DNA from: Pelotomaculum sp. UBA3103
Lineage (GTDB): Bacteria > Bacillota > Desulfotomaculia > Desulfotomaculales > Pelotomaculaceae
NCBI GenBank assembly: GCA_002365855.1
Contig: DFAP01000080.1
Coordinates: forward strand, 1-44,666
DNA: 44,666 bases
Direction of reading: 5' to 3'
A program made the position numbers and the translations under genes. The notes under the pieces are model-generated. The model had not been told where the DNA came from. It did not search any database and was given only the letters and a program-made list of their open reading frames with translations. Of the stretch, positions 14,817 to 23,447 are shown piece by piece (within the stretch, counting starts at the first letter, position 1; the number at the start of each line of letters is the position of its first letter).

Positions 14817-15983
14817 GTGTCCAGGCTATACTGGCTGCTTCTGGCGGTTTTATTTCTTTTATTGACACCTGTCCATGCACGGGCGGAACTTGTTCCAACC
14901 GGACAGGACGTCCTCACTTCGCCTCTGGACCTGGAAGGAGTACAGGAATATATTGACCGGTTGGACGCAGAGATAAAAGTCTCTGTTCCAGAAATGAATT
15001 TCAGGGATATGGTCGCCAGTTTGGTAAAAGGTGAATTGGATTGGAAGCCCATAGATATTTTTAAAAATATCTTGAGTCAGCTATTTAAAGAAGTGGTAGC
15101 TAATTTTGACTTGCTGGGCAAGCTCGTTATTCTGGCAGTAATATGCGCCGTGCTTCACAACCTCATTTCATCATTTGAAAATAGCACAACCGGACAGCTT
15201 ACATATTCGATTACATATCTTATCCTTATAACCATCGCGATTGGGTCTTTTGCCCTGGCGGTCAATGCGGGCAGGGAAGTGGTAGACACCCTGGTGACAT
15301 TTATGCAGGCTCTATTGCCGATTTTGTTGACTCTGCTGGTAGCTGTCGGCGGAGTAACATCTGCGGCTATCCTCAGTCCGGTGATCTTAACCACCCTGGG
15401 TGTGTTCGGCACAATAATTAAAAACATAGTACTGCCCCTGTTGTTTTTTGTGGCAATACTCGGGATAGTTAGCAACCTGACGGACCGCTTTAAAGTATCA
15501 AACCTGGCGGATCTGCTCAAATGGGCGGCTATGGGCCTGATGGGCTTCTTTTCGACCATATTTCTGGGGGTTATGGCGATTCAGGGAGTGGCGGGTGCTG
15601 TTGGTGATTCAGTGACGTTCAAGACTGCCAAGTTTACTGTAGGCGCTTTTGTGCCGGTTGTGGGGGGTATGCTGTCTGATGCCCTGGCAGCAGTGGTCAG
15701 CTCATCGCTATTGATAAAAAACGCAGTCGGCATAGCAGGCGTAGCTGTAATTGGCATGGTTATGGTAGTGCCGCTTTTAAAAATTGTAACGCTTGCTTTT
15801 ATCTACAAACTGGCTGGCGCGTTAATTCAACCCATAAGTGACGGACAGATGGTAGACTGCCTGAACAGTCTTGGCAATAGTTTGCTTCTGATTTTTGCAG
15901 CACTGGCAACGGTGGGACTGCTTTCATTTTTCGCTATCACTATTGTGGTCGGGGTTGGCAATTTAACCGTAATGTTAAGGTGA
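14817..15983 (+). CDS. spoIIIAE: Stage III sporulation protein AE
   Basis: A 388-residue polytopic membrane protein, GTG start after GAGGTGGTGAGG. A probable signal peptide (LYWLLLAVLFLLLTPVHARAE) precedes a soluble segment (about 25-95) and then seven or so membrane helices containing conserved VTFMQALLPILLTLLVAVGG and GGMLSDALAAVVSSSLLIKNAVG. It is expected to be a core permease-like part of the SpoIIIA complex. Normal length and position in the operon. Confidence 0.95.
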   Translation: MSRLYWLLLAVLFLLLTPVHARAELVPTGQDVLTSPLDLEGVQEYIDRLDAEIKVSVPEMNFRDMVASLVKGELDWKPIDIFKNILSQLFKEVVANFDLLGKLVILAVICAVLHNLISSFENSTTGQLTYSITYLILITIAIGSFALAVNAGREVVDTLVTFMQALLPILLTLLVAVGGVTSAAILSPVILTTLGVFGTIIKNIVLPLLFFVAILGIVSNLTDRFKVSNLADLLKWAAMGLMGFFSTIFLGVMAIQGVAGAVGDSVTFKTAKFTVGAFVPVVGGMLSDALAAVVSSSLLIKNAVGIAGVAVIGMVMVVPLLKIVTLAFIYKLAGALIQPISDGQMVDCLNSLGNSLLLIFAALATVGLLSFFAITIVVGVGNLTVMLR

Positions 15984-16050
15984 ACCCGTACAGTACCTGT
16001 TTGTATGGAGTATTGCTGTCATTACAAGGCTGTTTAAAAGGGGGGATCCG

Positions 16051-16686
16051 GTGGAAGCAATCCGAAGCCTGGTGCAAAACTTAATAGTCATTATCATCCT
16101 GGCTATGCTGCTTGAAATGTTCCTTCCCGCAGGCGAAATGAGAAAGTATGTAAAAATGGTCATGGGACTGCTGATAATAGTTGCCGTGGTGCAGGCAGTT
16201 GGTGAACTTGTTCGTTGGGATTATAGAGACGAAATCCCACCCCTAACAGAAAAAAATAATGAGGCAGAACTTTCAGGAATTATGGCTGCGGCATCAAGGA
16301 TTACCGGCAATCAGGAGCAGAAAGCACTCGAACAGTATAAAAGCGGGCTCTCAAAGCAGGTTAGAGCGCTGGTTCATCTTCATAAGGAAACGCCTGTACT
16401 GGAGGTTGACGTTAAAGTTCAATCTGGGCGGAATGAACCCGATTACGGGCAGTTAAAAGAAATAATCTTGTTTGTGGCTGGGGAAACAAGTTCGGGCAAG
16501 GAATCCGAAGGGGCCGTAAAAGAGGGTGTTGAACCTGTAACCGTTCAGATAGGGAGCACAATTGAAACGGATGAACATATAGAAAACAGGGATAGTCCTG
16601 CAGGAGCAGCTGAGGCTGATCTGATCAGCATGGTTGCCAACTTCTACAACCTCAGCACTGAACAGGTCAAAATAATATACCGTTAA
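16051..16686 (+). CDS. spoIIIAF: Stage III sporulation protein AF
   Basis: A 211-residue protein, GTG start behind AAGGGGGG. Two N-terminal membrane helices (LVQNLIVIIILAMLLEMFLPAG and VKMVMGLLIIVAVVQAVGEL) contain the hallmark EMFLPAGEMRKYVKMVMGLL. A soluble ring-building-motif-like domain at the C-terminus ends NFYNLSTEQVKIIYR. It is thought to form part of the ring system spanning the intermembrane space around the forespore. Confidence 0.94.
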   Translation: MEAIRSLVQNLIVIIILAMLLEMFLPAGEMRKYVKMVMGLLIIVAVVQAVGELVRWDYRDEIPPLTEKNNEAELSGIMAAASRITGNQEQKALEQYKSGLSKQVRALVHLHKETPVLEVDVKVQSGRNEPDYGQLKEIILFVAGETSSGKESEGAVKEGVEPVTVQIGSTIETDEHIENRDSPAGAAEADLISMVANFYNLSTEQVKIIYR

Positions 16687-16725
16687 TATTAAACATATTA
16701 ATCTTAAGATAATGGAGGTGGAGAT

Positions 16726-17352
16726 TTGCGCAGAGTCTTAGAATTTCTTGGTTTGTCTGGCGGGGAAAAAGGCGGTGTTTCCTCTAAAGAACAAAGCAAG
16801 CGTAATTTATGGCTTGTTGGTCTGGCAGCTCTTGGAGTAATCCTGCTCGTTATGTCCGGGGTCGGCGGAAGCAATTCCGTTGATAAAACACTACCTTCTC
16901 AGGAAAGTTCGGCGTTACAGGGGCATGAACAGGTATTAAGAGCCATGTCAACGGAAGAAGACCAGTTAAGCGGAAAACTTTGCGAAATGCTGAAACAGGT
17001 GGAGGGCGCCGGAAAAGTGGAAGTATCAGTGCGGCTTTCCAGCACTACCAGGTCTGAATATGCGGTAAACACTACTTCAGGTAAAAAAACAACCCAGGAA
17101 AAAGATCAGTCCGGAGGGACGCGTCTAACCACAGAAGATAGCGGAAGCGGTCAACTGGTTATGAACCGTAATGGTTCTGGTGGCGAACAGCCGGTAGTGG
17201 AAAGGGAGGTAGCGCCTCAGGTCGCCGGAGTGCTGGTTGTGGCGGAAGGAGCAGGGGATGCGCGGGTAAAGGTTAAACTGTTCGAAGCGACCAGAGTGGC
17301 CTTGGGAATTGAGCCACATAAAATACTTGTTCTGCCGATGGAAAGGAGATAA
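16726..17352 (+). CDS. spoIIIAG: Stage III sporulation protein AG
   Basis: A 208-residue protein, TTG start with AATGGAGGTGG upstream. A short cytoplasmic N-terminus is followed by one membrane helix (LWLVGLAALGVILLVMSGV) and an extracytoplasmic ring-building domain, visible as QLSGKLCEMLKQVEGAGKVEVSVRLSST and the C-terminal PQVAGVLVVAEGAGDARVKVKLFEATRVALGIEPHKI. SpoIIIAG forms a large oligomeric ring resembling type III secretion rings. The central Ser/Thr/Gly-rich insertion is typical. Confidence 0.94.
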   Translation: MRRVLEFLGLSGGEKGGVSSKEQSKRNLWLVGLAALGVILLVMSGVGGSNSVDKTLPSQESSALQGHEQVLRAMSTEEDQLSGKLCEMLKQVEGAGKVEVSVRLSSTTRSEYAVNTTSGKKTTQEKDQSGGTRLTTEDSGSGQLVMNRNGSGGEQPVVEREVAPQVAGVLVVAEGAGDARVKVKLFEATRVALGIEPHKILVLPMERR

Positions 17353-17354
17353 TA

Positions 17355-17921
17355 ATGTTTTCTATCATCATTAAGAAACGCAACCTCATGTTAGCAGTTC
17401 TAATCGTAGCAGGCCTGGCCCTTCTGTTACTGGGCTGGCGCTTTAATTTATTTGAAAAAAATGAGCCGGCTGCTAAAGTAAATGTGGACCTGCCTGTTAC
17501 CAGCAGCACAACAATTGAAAATACAGCTCTGACCAGGTTGAGTAATAATAAAACGGCAGAGGATGGTTCTGACTTCTTCGTGGAGTACCGCTTGGAAAGG
17601 GAACGTACCCGCGGTCAGCGGGTGGAATGGCTGCGTGAGGTGATCAACAACGTCAATTCAGCAGGTGAGACCAGGCAAAAAGCCCAGGAACACCTGATGA
17701 CTATCAGCAGCATAATGGAAAAGGAGGTTGAGCTTGAAAATTTAATGAAGGCGAAAGGCTATAAAGATGCTGCGGTCCTGGTGGACGACCGAGCGGTCAC
17801 GGTTATCGTCAACACTAAAACGCTGCCCGTAGGGGATGCAGCTCAAATTACCGATCTGGTTTCAAGAGGTACAGGTGTTGAAGCTAAAAATATTGTGATC
17901 ATACCGAGAGAGCAGCTGTAA
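17355..17921 (+). CDS. spoIIIAH: Stage III sporulation protein AH
   Basis: A 188-residue protein with one N-terminal membrane helix (LMLAVLIVAGLALLLLGW) and a long extracytoplasmic domain: a coiled-coil-like YRLERERTRGQRVEWLREVINN and a C-terminal ring-building region ending GVEAKNIVIIPREQL. SpoIIIAH binds SpoIIQ from the forespore side and completes the channel. It starts two bases after spoIIIAG and is the last spoIIIA gene. AccB/AccC-type genes follow, as in Bacillus. Confidence 0.94.
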   Translation: MFSIIIKKRNLMLAVLIVAGLALLLLGWRFNLFEKNEPAAKVNVDLPVTSSTTIENTALTRLSNNKTAEDGSDFFVEYRLERERTRGQRVEWLREVINNVNSAGETRQKAQEHLMTISSIMEKEVELENLMKAKGYKDAAVLVDDRAVTVIVNTKTLPVGDAAQITDLVSRGTGVEAKNIVIIPREQL

Positions 17922-18005
17922 TGATCCAATAGAAATCAGTATAAAAGTTAAAATGGATATTGTATACTTGCTGTAAAAAGGTTTTCAAAAGCATGGTAAT
18001 TAAAC

Positions 18006-18011
18006 TATAAT
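18006..18011 (+). promoter_or_regulatory. Possible -10 element of a promoter for the carboxylase genes
   Basis: A perfect TATAAT at 18006-18011 lies about 40 bases before a terminator-like hairpin and 106 bases before the coding start. The -35 candidate 17 bases upstream (TTTCAA, 17983-17988) is weak. Confidence 0.3.
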
Positions 18012-18052
18012 TAATTTTAATGAACTTATGCACTTATTAGGTTTTTATTAAT

Positions 18053-18087
18053 CAGGTTGTTTACCGTTAATGGCAACCTGTTTTTTT
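18053..18087 (+). terminator. Terminator or attenuator upstream of the carboxyltransferase gene
   Basis: CAGGTTG (18053-18059) pairs with CAACCTG (18074-18080), followed by seven T residues. It ends 29 bases before the next gene. It may end the spoIIIA transcript; if the promoter at 18006 is real it would act as an attenuator. Confidence 0.75.
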
Positions 18088-18116
18088 ATCATAAAGCCCA
18101 ATAGGGAGGGATAAAT

Positions 18117-20084
18117 ATGATCCACGAAGTAAGAATCACCGATACAACACTTAGAGATGCTCACCAGAGTCTTTGGGCAACCAGGATGCGAACGGAAGAC
18201 ATGCTGCCGATTGCGGATAAGCTCGACCAGATAGGTTACCACTCCCTGGAGGTATGGGGTGGTTCAACTTTCGATGTCTGCTTAAGATATTTAAATGAAG
18301 ATCCATGGGAAAGACTTCGCCTGTTGAAAAAGCACATCCAGCGAACCCCCCTGCAGATGATGATCCGGGGTCAGTCGTTGGTTGGCTACCAGCAGTATCC
18401 CGATGATGTAGTCGAGGCCTTTATAAATAAGGCGGTAGAAAACGGAATAAACATAATCAGGCTGTATGATGCGCTGAATGATGTTCGAAACCTCGAGATA
18501 GCCGTTCAGTCCTCCAAAAAGGCAGGAGCTCATGTCCAGGCAGCCATGGTGTATACGGTCAGCCCGATCCATACTATCCAGCATTACATCGAATTAGCGC
18601 TACAACTTGCGGCCATGGGCGCAGATACGATCTGTATCAAAGATACAGCAGGTCTCCTGGCCCCCTATCAGGCTTTTAACCTGGTAAAATCACTAAAGGA
18701 AAGAATTGAACTGCCGGTACAACTGCACTGTCATTATATCGGTGGCCTGGCTGTAGGCACTTATTTAAAAGCAACGGAGGCAGGCGTAGACATAATTGAC
18801 ACTGCGACGGTACCTCTTGCCTTTGGTGCTTCACAGCCGCCGGTTGAGACAGTGGTCCGCGCCCTGCAGGGCTCTGGTAACGATACAGGCCTTGATATTC
18901 ACAAGCTGTTTGAGGTAGCTGAATATTTTGAGAATGTTAGAAAAGCCAGTGGTTTTAAGCGTGGGGTCACAAGAATTAACGATATGAGGGTATTTGACCA
19001 CCAGGTTCCCGGAGGAACTATTTCCAACCTTGTTACACAACTGGAGGAACAAAAGTCTCTATACCGTCTAGGAGAAGTTCTGGAGGAGATTCCGAGAGTG
19101 AGGGAAGACCTGGGTTACCCGCCACTGGTGACTCCGACCAGCCAGATTGTGGGTACTCAGGCCGTATTAAACGTGCTGACCGGTGAGCGGTATAAGCTTG
19201 TGCCAGGAGAGGTCCGGGATTATATGCAGGGCTACTACGGGAGGCCTCCTGCCCCCATCAACCAGAAGATTGCCCGTAAAGTCCTTGGTGACAGAGAGCC
19301 CATTACTACAAGGCCAGCAGATTTACTGGAGCCGAAAATAGAAAAAATAAGGAATGAGATGATCGATTTAATATCCAGCGAGGAGGATATTATTTCATAC
19401 GCTCTGTTCCCTCAGGTGGCCAGACGTTTCCTGGAAAATAGGCGCAGGGGTGACAAAAAAGGCGGATCACGTATGTTTAAGAAAGAGGCTCCCCCAGCTC
19501 AGGTAAAAGAAATTTCACCTTCCAGGGAAGATGTTGCAAAGGAACACATAATAAATGAATCTGTCCGGACTGTGCAACCAGCATTTGAGGTATCAAGACC
19601 GGGTACGGGTAAGGAGGTAAGCAGCTTGAATATGTCAGATTTAAAGGAGCTAATTCTGATTATCAACGAAACAGACATATCTGAGATTTCTCTGGAAAGC
19701 CTGGGTGTAAAGGTGGCCATTAGGAAAGGGCAGGCGCAGGTATTAGAACGTACCGCCGCTGAGCCTGCTGCTTTGAAGCCGCGTGGGTATGTACCTGAGC
19801 CGGTTTCTGTACCTACCGCCCCGCCGCCAGTTCAAAATGAAGAACCTGCGCTGAAACAGGTTATTTCGCCAATGGTAGGGACTTTTTACAGCTCCTCTTC
19901 TCCTGAATCTCCTCCTTATGTTAAGGTTGGGGACCAGATCCAAAAAGGCCAAACGCTTTGTATCATTGAAGCGATGAAATTGATGAATGAAATTGTCTCT
20001 GAATTTTCAGGTGAAATTGTTGAGATTAAGGTTGAGAGTGGGCAGCCTGTGGAGTACGGTCAGGTAATGTTCCTGCTCAAGTAA
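18117..20084 (+). CDS. Biotin-dependent carboxyltransferase fused to an AccB-type biotin carrier domain (PycB/OadA-like)
   Basis: A 655-residue protein. Residues 1-300 form a DRE-TIM carboxyltransferase (ITDTTLRDAHQSLWATRM, YDALNDVRN, CIKDTAGLL with the lysine that is carbamylated in pyruvate carboxylase, H204/H206). Residues 300-440 are the conserved PycB/OadA extension. After a linker, about 515-655 form a complete BCCP: the AccB-type start DLKELILIINETDISEISLE and the biotin site EAMKLMNEI (Lys621). The family moves CO2 between biotin and pyruvate/oxaloacetate. The usual HxHDTSG reads HCHYIGG and the TSQP catalytic Thr is Ala238, so the acceptor or activity may differ. It sits exactly where accB lies in Bacillus, directly before accC. 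Confidence 0.85.
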   Translation: MIHEVRITDTTLRDAHQSLWATRMRTEDMLPIADKLDQIGYHSLEVWGGSTFDVCLRYLNEDPWERLRLLKKHIQRTPLQMMIRGQSLVGYQQYPDDVVEAFINKAVENGINIIRLYDALNDVRNLEIAVQSSKKAGAHVQAAMVYTVSPIHTIQHYIELALQLAAMGADTICIKDTAGLLAPYQAFNLVKSLKERIELPVQLHCHYIGGLAVGTYLKATEAGVDIIDTATVPLAFGASQPPVETVVRALQGSGNDTGLDIHKLFEVAEYFENVRKASGFKRGVTRINDMRVFDHQVPGGTISNLVTQLEEQKSLYRLGEVLEEIPRVREDLGYPPLVTPTSQIVGTQAVLNVLTGERYKLVPGEVRDYMQGYYGRPPAPINQKIARKVLGDREPITTRPADLLEPKIEKIRNEMIDLISSEEDIISYALFPQVARRFLENRRRGDKKGGSRMFKKEAPPAQVKEISPSREDVAKEHIINESVRTVQPAFEVSRPGTGKEVSSLNMSDLKELILIINETDISEISLESLGVKVAIRKGQAQVLERTAAEPAALKPRGYVPEPVSVPTAPPPVQNEEPALKQVISPMVGTFYSSSSPESPPYVKVGDQIQKGQTLCIIEAMKLMNEIVSEFSGEIVEIKVESGQPVEYGQVMFLLK

Positions 20085-20118
20085 AATCTGATAACCGTTG
20101 CTTTGATGGGGGATAAAG

Positions 20119-21468
20119 ATGTTTAATAAAATTTTGATTGCCAACCGGGGAGAAATTGCTGTTCGTATAATCAGGGCCTGCCGGGAAATGGACATCGAGA
20201 CTGTCGCTGTATATTCCGAGCCTGACCGCGACAGCCTGCACGTATGGTGGGCTGATGAAGCATACTGTATAGGACCCGCGCCCTCTCTAAAAAGCTATCT
20301 TAATTTTAACAATATTATCAGTGCGGCCTTGGTATCCGGGGCAAATGCCATTCATCCCGGATATGGATTTTTGGCTGAAAATGCTGATTTCGCTGATGTA
20401 TGTATGAAGTGCGGGATTACTTTTATCGGGCCTCCGCCTCAGTCAATCCAGCGATTGGGATCAAAATCGCTGGCCAGGGAAACCATGATTAATGCCGGTG
20501 TGCCGGTGGTGCCGGGGTCCGAAGGTATTATTAATGATGTCAGCCATGCGCTGGGACTGGCGGATGAGATTGGCTACCCAGTCATAATTAAAGCAAGTGC
20601 GGGTGGTGGCGGCCGTGGAATGAGGGTTGCCCAAAGCCCCGGCGAGCTGAAAAATGCCGTTGGTACAGCCAGGACAGAATCGCAGGCTGCATTTGGCAAT
20701 GCCGAAGTGTATATGGAAAAGTATTTGGAGGAACCCAGACACATTGAATTCCAAATCATTGGTGACGCATATGGTAACCTTATCCACCTGGGTGAAAGAG
20801 ACTGCTCCATCCAAAGGCGAAATCAAAAAGTGCTGGAAGAGGCTCCGTCTATCGCACTAACACCGGAACTCAGGGCGGAAATAGGCGCTGTGGCGGTAAA
20901 AGCTGCACGCGCGGCTGATTACCGCAGTGCGGGGACGGTTGAGTTTCTATTAGACAAACATTATAAATATTATTTTATGGAAATGAATACCCGGATCCAG
21001 GTTGAACATCCGGTTACTGAACTGGTAACGGGTATCGACTTGATCAAGGAGCAGATACGCATTGCGGCGGGTGAAAAATTAGCGCTGCTACAGGAAGATG
21101 TGTTAATCAAGGGACATGCCATTGAATGCAGGATCAACGCTGAAGACCCCGATAACAGCTTCAGACCATGCTCGGGTAAGATAACTACATACATTCCACC
21201 CGGCGGACCTGGCGTAAGGGTGGACAGCTGCCTTTATGAAGGGTACACGGTTCCGCCATATTATGACTCCTTGCTGGGGAAGTTGTTGGTATGGGGGAAA
21301 GACAGGCAGGAAGCAATAGCCCGCATGCAGCGGGCACTTCAGGAGTTTGTGATTAAAGGAGTTCCGACAACCATTCCTTTTCACAAGCGTGTAGTAGGAA
21401 ACGCTTTTTTTCAGCGGGGAGAAATCTATACCAACTTTATTCAGCGGCGCATATTAGGTGAAAAATAG
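20119..21468 (+). CDS. accC: Biotin carboxylase
   Basis: A 449-residue ATP-grasp enzyme that carboxylates biotin on a carrier protein using ATP and bicarbonate. It has the biotin carboxylase N-domain ([19 protein letters not shown]), the Gly-rich ATP loop [36 protein letters not shown], and the catalytic [14 protein letters not shown] segment. The length is normal. It is 35 bases behind the fused carboxyltransferase-BCCP and so should charge that protein's biotinyl lysine. It may equally serve acetyl-CoA carboxylase; no accA/accD genes lie here. Confidence 0.95.
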   Translation: MFNKILIANRGEIAVRIIRACREMDIETVAVYSEPDRDSLHVWWADEAYCIGPAPSLKSYLNFNNIISAALVSGANAIHPGYGFLAENADFADVCMKCGITFIGPPPQSIQRLGSKSLARETMINAGVPVVPGSEGIINDVSHALGLADEIGYPVIIKASAGGGGRGMRVAQSPGELKNAVGTARTESQAAFGNAEVYMEKYLEEPRHIEFQIIGDAYGNLIHLGERDCSIQRRNQKVLEEAPSIALTPELRAEIGAVAVKAARAADYRSAGTVEFLLDKHYKYYFMEMNTRIQVEHPVTELVTGIDLIKEQIRIAAGEKLALLQEDVLIKGHAIECRINAEDPDNSFRPCSGKITTYIPPGGPGVRVDSCLYEGYTVPPYYDSLLGKLLVWGKDRQEAIARMQRALQEFVIKGVPTTIPFHKRVVGNAFFQRGEIYTNFIQRRILGEK

Positions 21469-21493
21469 TCAGTTATAATTAACAAAGATAAGT

Positions 21494-21522
21494 TTGCGTT
21501 GGAACATTGACTTTGTTATAAT
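21494..21522 (+). promoter_or_regulatory. Sigma-A-type promoter for the Asp23-amaP-DUF2273-nusB group
   Basis: TTGCGT (21494-21499) and a perfect TATAAT (21517-21522) are 17 bases apart, about 80 bases before the Asp23-family gene. Confidence 0.5.
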
Positions 21523-21600
21523 AAATTTGTAAAAACATAGGTAATAATTGGGTATTACTTTTTATATTGTGTTTTTGACTAATATTGGAGGTGTTTAAAC

Positions 21601-21999
21601 TTGGATCCAAATGAAATGGTCCGGGAAGAAAAAACTGGTTTTGGCTCAATCAGAATATCGGATGAGGTTGTAAAGGTTATTGCCGGACTAGCTGCTATTG
21701 ATATCAAAGGTGTTGCCGGAATGAGCGGCGGTCTGGTGGGTGGCATTGCTGAAATGCTCGGAAGAAAAAATCTCGCCAAAGGTATTAAGGTTGAAGTTGG
21801 GGAAAAAGAGGCTGCAGTTGATTTATCTGTAATAATGGATTATGGCATACGCATCCCTGATGTGGCCGCACAAATCCAGGAGAGTGTCAAGAGTTCTATT
21901 GAGCGAATGACTGGGCTGGTCGTAGTGGAGGTTAATGTCAACGTACAGGGGGTAGCTTTTGCATCAGAATCCAGGGAAGATGAACACAGGGTGAAATAG
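21601..21999 (+). CDS. Asp23/Gls24 family protein (YqhY-like)
   Basis: A 132-residue protein, TTG start after TGGAGGTG. The Asp23 fold is clear: GSIRISDEVVKVIAGLAAIDIKGVAGMSGG, KVEVGEKEAAVDLSVIMDYGIRIPDVAAQIQESVKSSIERMTGL and VEVNVNVQGVAF. In Bacillus the corresponding gene yqhY lies directly after accBC and has been linked to control of acetyl-CoA carboxylase. Asp23 proteins can also be membrane-recruited by AmaP, which is encoded next here. The cytosolic role is therefore probably envelope or lipid homeostasis. Confidence 0.9.
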   Translation: MDPNEMVREEKTGFGSIRISDEVVKVIAGLAAIDIKGVAGMSGGLVGGIAEMLGRKNLAKGIKVEVGEKEAAVDLSVIMDYGIRIPDVAAQIQESVKSSIERMTGLVVVEVNVNVQGVAFASESREDEHRVK

Positions 22000-22006
22000 A
22001 CACCGC

Positions 22007-22028
22007 CAACCCCCTTGTCAGGGGGTTG
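22007..22028 (+). repeat. Stable hairpin between asp23 and amaP
   Basis: CAACCCCC and GGGGGTTG form a perfect 8-bp stem with a 6-base loop. It is followed only by ACTTTTAAA, so it is a weak terminator or an RNA stability element, and the amaP ribosome binding site lies 12 bases beyond. Confidence 0.6.
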
Positions 22029-22052
22029 ACTTTTAAAGGGGAGGTGTGGCTT

Positions 22053-22589
22053 ATGAGTAGTTTTGACCGTGTGCTACTGACTGTTTACACGATTTTTATT
22101 ACTATACTTATTGGTATATTTTCTGCGATCATGCTGGGGTCGACAGCCCCCCTGAGCCTGATCGGGGACTTTTTATACCCGGGGAGGCCGGAGATATTTA
22201 TACCACTGGCTGCATTTGCCATCCTGGCCGGCATAAGACTTTTTTGGATCAGCCTGTATAAACCCAAGGCTAATACCAAGCATGTGGTCTTAGCCGAAGG
22301 TGCTATGGGTCAGGTTAAAGTTGCGATTAGCGCCATTGAGAATCTGGTAGAGAAACTAGTATCCAAAATAGACGGGGTTAGGGAAGTAACTTCAAAAATG
22401 TTTGAGACCCAACAGGGTGTAGGCATTGATGTGCGGGCATCGGTAACCCCGGATTTGAATGTTCCGGCTGTTTCAGATGAGATCCAAAACCGTGTTAAAG
22501 ATCGCGTATATGAAGTAACAGGCCTGACGGTGAGTACTGTTAAGGTGTCTATTGAAAACATATCTGCAAAAAAACCTAGGGTGGAATAA
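22053..22589 (+). CDS. amaP: Alkaline shock response membrane anchor protein AmaP
   Basis: A 178-residue protein; ATG 22053 is preferred because GGGGAGGTG is 7-8 bases upstream. Two N-terminal membrane helices (VYTIFITILIGIFSAIMLG and FIPLAAFAILAGIRLFWISLY) are followed by an Asp23-like cytosolic domain (GQVKVAISAIENLVEKLVSKIDGVREVTSKMF, TPDLNVPAVSDEIQNRVKDRVYEVTGLTVSTVKV). AmaP tethers Asp23 proteins to the membrane. It sits immediately after the Asp23-family gene, as expected for partners. Confidence 0.88.
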   Translation: MSSFDRVLLTVYTIFITILIGIFSAIMLGSTAPLSLIGDFLYPGRPEIFIPLAAFAILAGIRLFWISLYKPKANTKHVVLAEGAMGQVKVAISAIENLVEKLVSKIDGVREVTSKMFETQQGVGIDVRASVTPDLNVPAVSDEIQNRVKDRVYEVTGLTVSTVKVSIENISAKKPRVE

Positions 22590-22614
22590 GAACCCTAAAA
22601 AGGGGTGGAGCGTA

Positions 22615-22827
22615 ATGGGAATGGTTCAGGAATTTATAGAGAAGCACCCGGGGAAAATAGTAGGAGTTGTTTTGGGCCTGGCTTTTGGTTGGTTTGCCAT
22701 TAAATACGGTATTTTGAAAGCTATTTTTGTTGCTGTATGCGCAGCGGCTGGATTTTACATAGGCAAGAGGCTGGACGAAAAGGTGGACTTTAAAGATGTG
22801 TTTGCAAGGCTTTTCGGTGACCGTTAA
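22615..22827 (+). CDS. DUF2273 family small membrane protein
   Basis: A 70-residue protein. ATG 22615 follows GGGGTGGAG; longer in-frame extensions overlap amaP and are unlikely. HPGKIVGVVLGLAFGWFAIKYGILKAIFVAVCAAAGFYIGKRLDE matches DUF2273, with two membrane helices and a basic tail. DUF2273 genes habitually accompany asp23 and amaP. The role is unknown, but the three products probably work together at the membrane. Confidence 0.88.
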   Translation: MGMVQEFIEKHPGKIVGVVLGLAFGWFAIKYGILKAIFVAVCAAAGFYIGKRLDEKVDFKDVFARLFGDR

Positions 22828-22882
22828 TCTATTCTTAGTAAAAAAATAAAATATTTTCAATATCTCGGGGGGAGCTATTATT

Positions 22883-23314
22883 ATGAGCAGGAGACAGGCC
22901 AGGGAAAGCGCTCTTCAGGTCCTGTTTCAAGTGGATATGGGAGGATTGGACCCCAAGGAAGCGTTTTTGCGCATGGGGGAAAATTTTAATTTAGCTGCAG
23001 GTGATGATTTCACTCAAAGGCTTGTTAATGGAACATTAGAAAACTTGAGTGCCATAGACCAGGTTATTGAGGTTGTAAGCAGTGACTGGAACCTGAAGAG
23101 AATGGCTAACGTCGATAGGAACATAATGCGTCTGGCGCTTTTTGAGGTATTTTATTGTGAAGATATTCCGGACAATGTCTCTGTAAACGAAGCTATAGAA
23201 CTGGGAAAGATTTTCGGTGGAGCTGACTCCGGGCGTTTTATCAATGGAATCCTGGGTAAAGTTCTTGAGAACCCAGGCCAGTACAGACCTGGTAACGCGC
23301 GAGATGTGACGTAA
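22883..23314 (+). CDS. nusB: Transcription antitermination factor NusB
   Basis: A 143-residue all-helical RNA-binding protein: SRRQARESALQVLFQVDMG at the N-terminus, DWNLKRMANVDRNIMRLALFEVFY in the middle, and VSVNEAIELGKIFGGADSGRFINGILGKV at the end, all diagnostic. It binds boxA RNA with NusE (S10) in rRNA antitermination complexes. Its position after the asp23/yqhY gene and before the xseA/folD genes matches Bacillus. GGGGGGAG site upstream of ATG; a terminator follows. Confidence 0.95.
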   Translation: MSRRQARESALQVLFQVDMGGLDPKEAFLRMGENFNLAAGDDFTQRLVNGTLENLSAIDQVIEVVSSDWNLKRMANVDRNIMRLALFEVFYCEDIPDNVSVNEAIELGKIFGGADSGRFINGILGKVLENPGQYRPGNARDVT

Positions 23315-23317
23315 ATG

Positions 23318-23337
23318 CCACCAGTTGGTGGTTTTTT
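23318..23337 (+). terminator. Intrinsic terminator after nusB
   Basis: CCACC-AGTT-GGTGG is followed by six T residues. Confidence 0.75.
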
Positions 23338-23447
23338 AATTTGTTTATCGCGGTATAACAAAAGAAATTTTGGAGGATTTGTCGCACCCAGTATCGAAGT
23401 TTTGAAGACTTAGGATAATTTAACTGAAAAGAGGTGATTGCGCTTTT

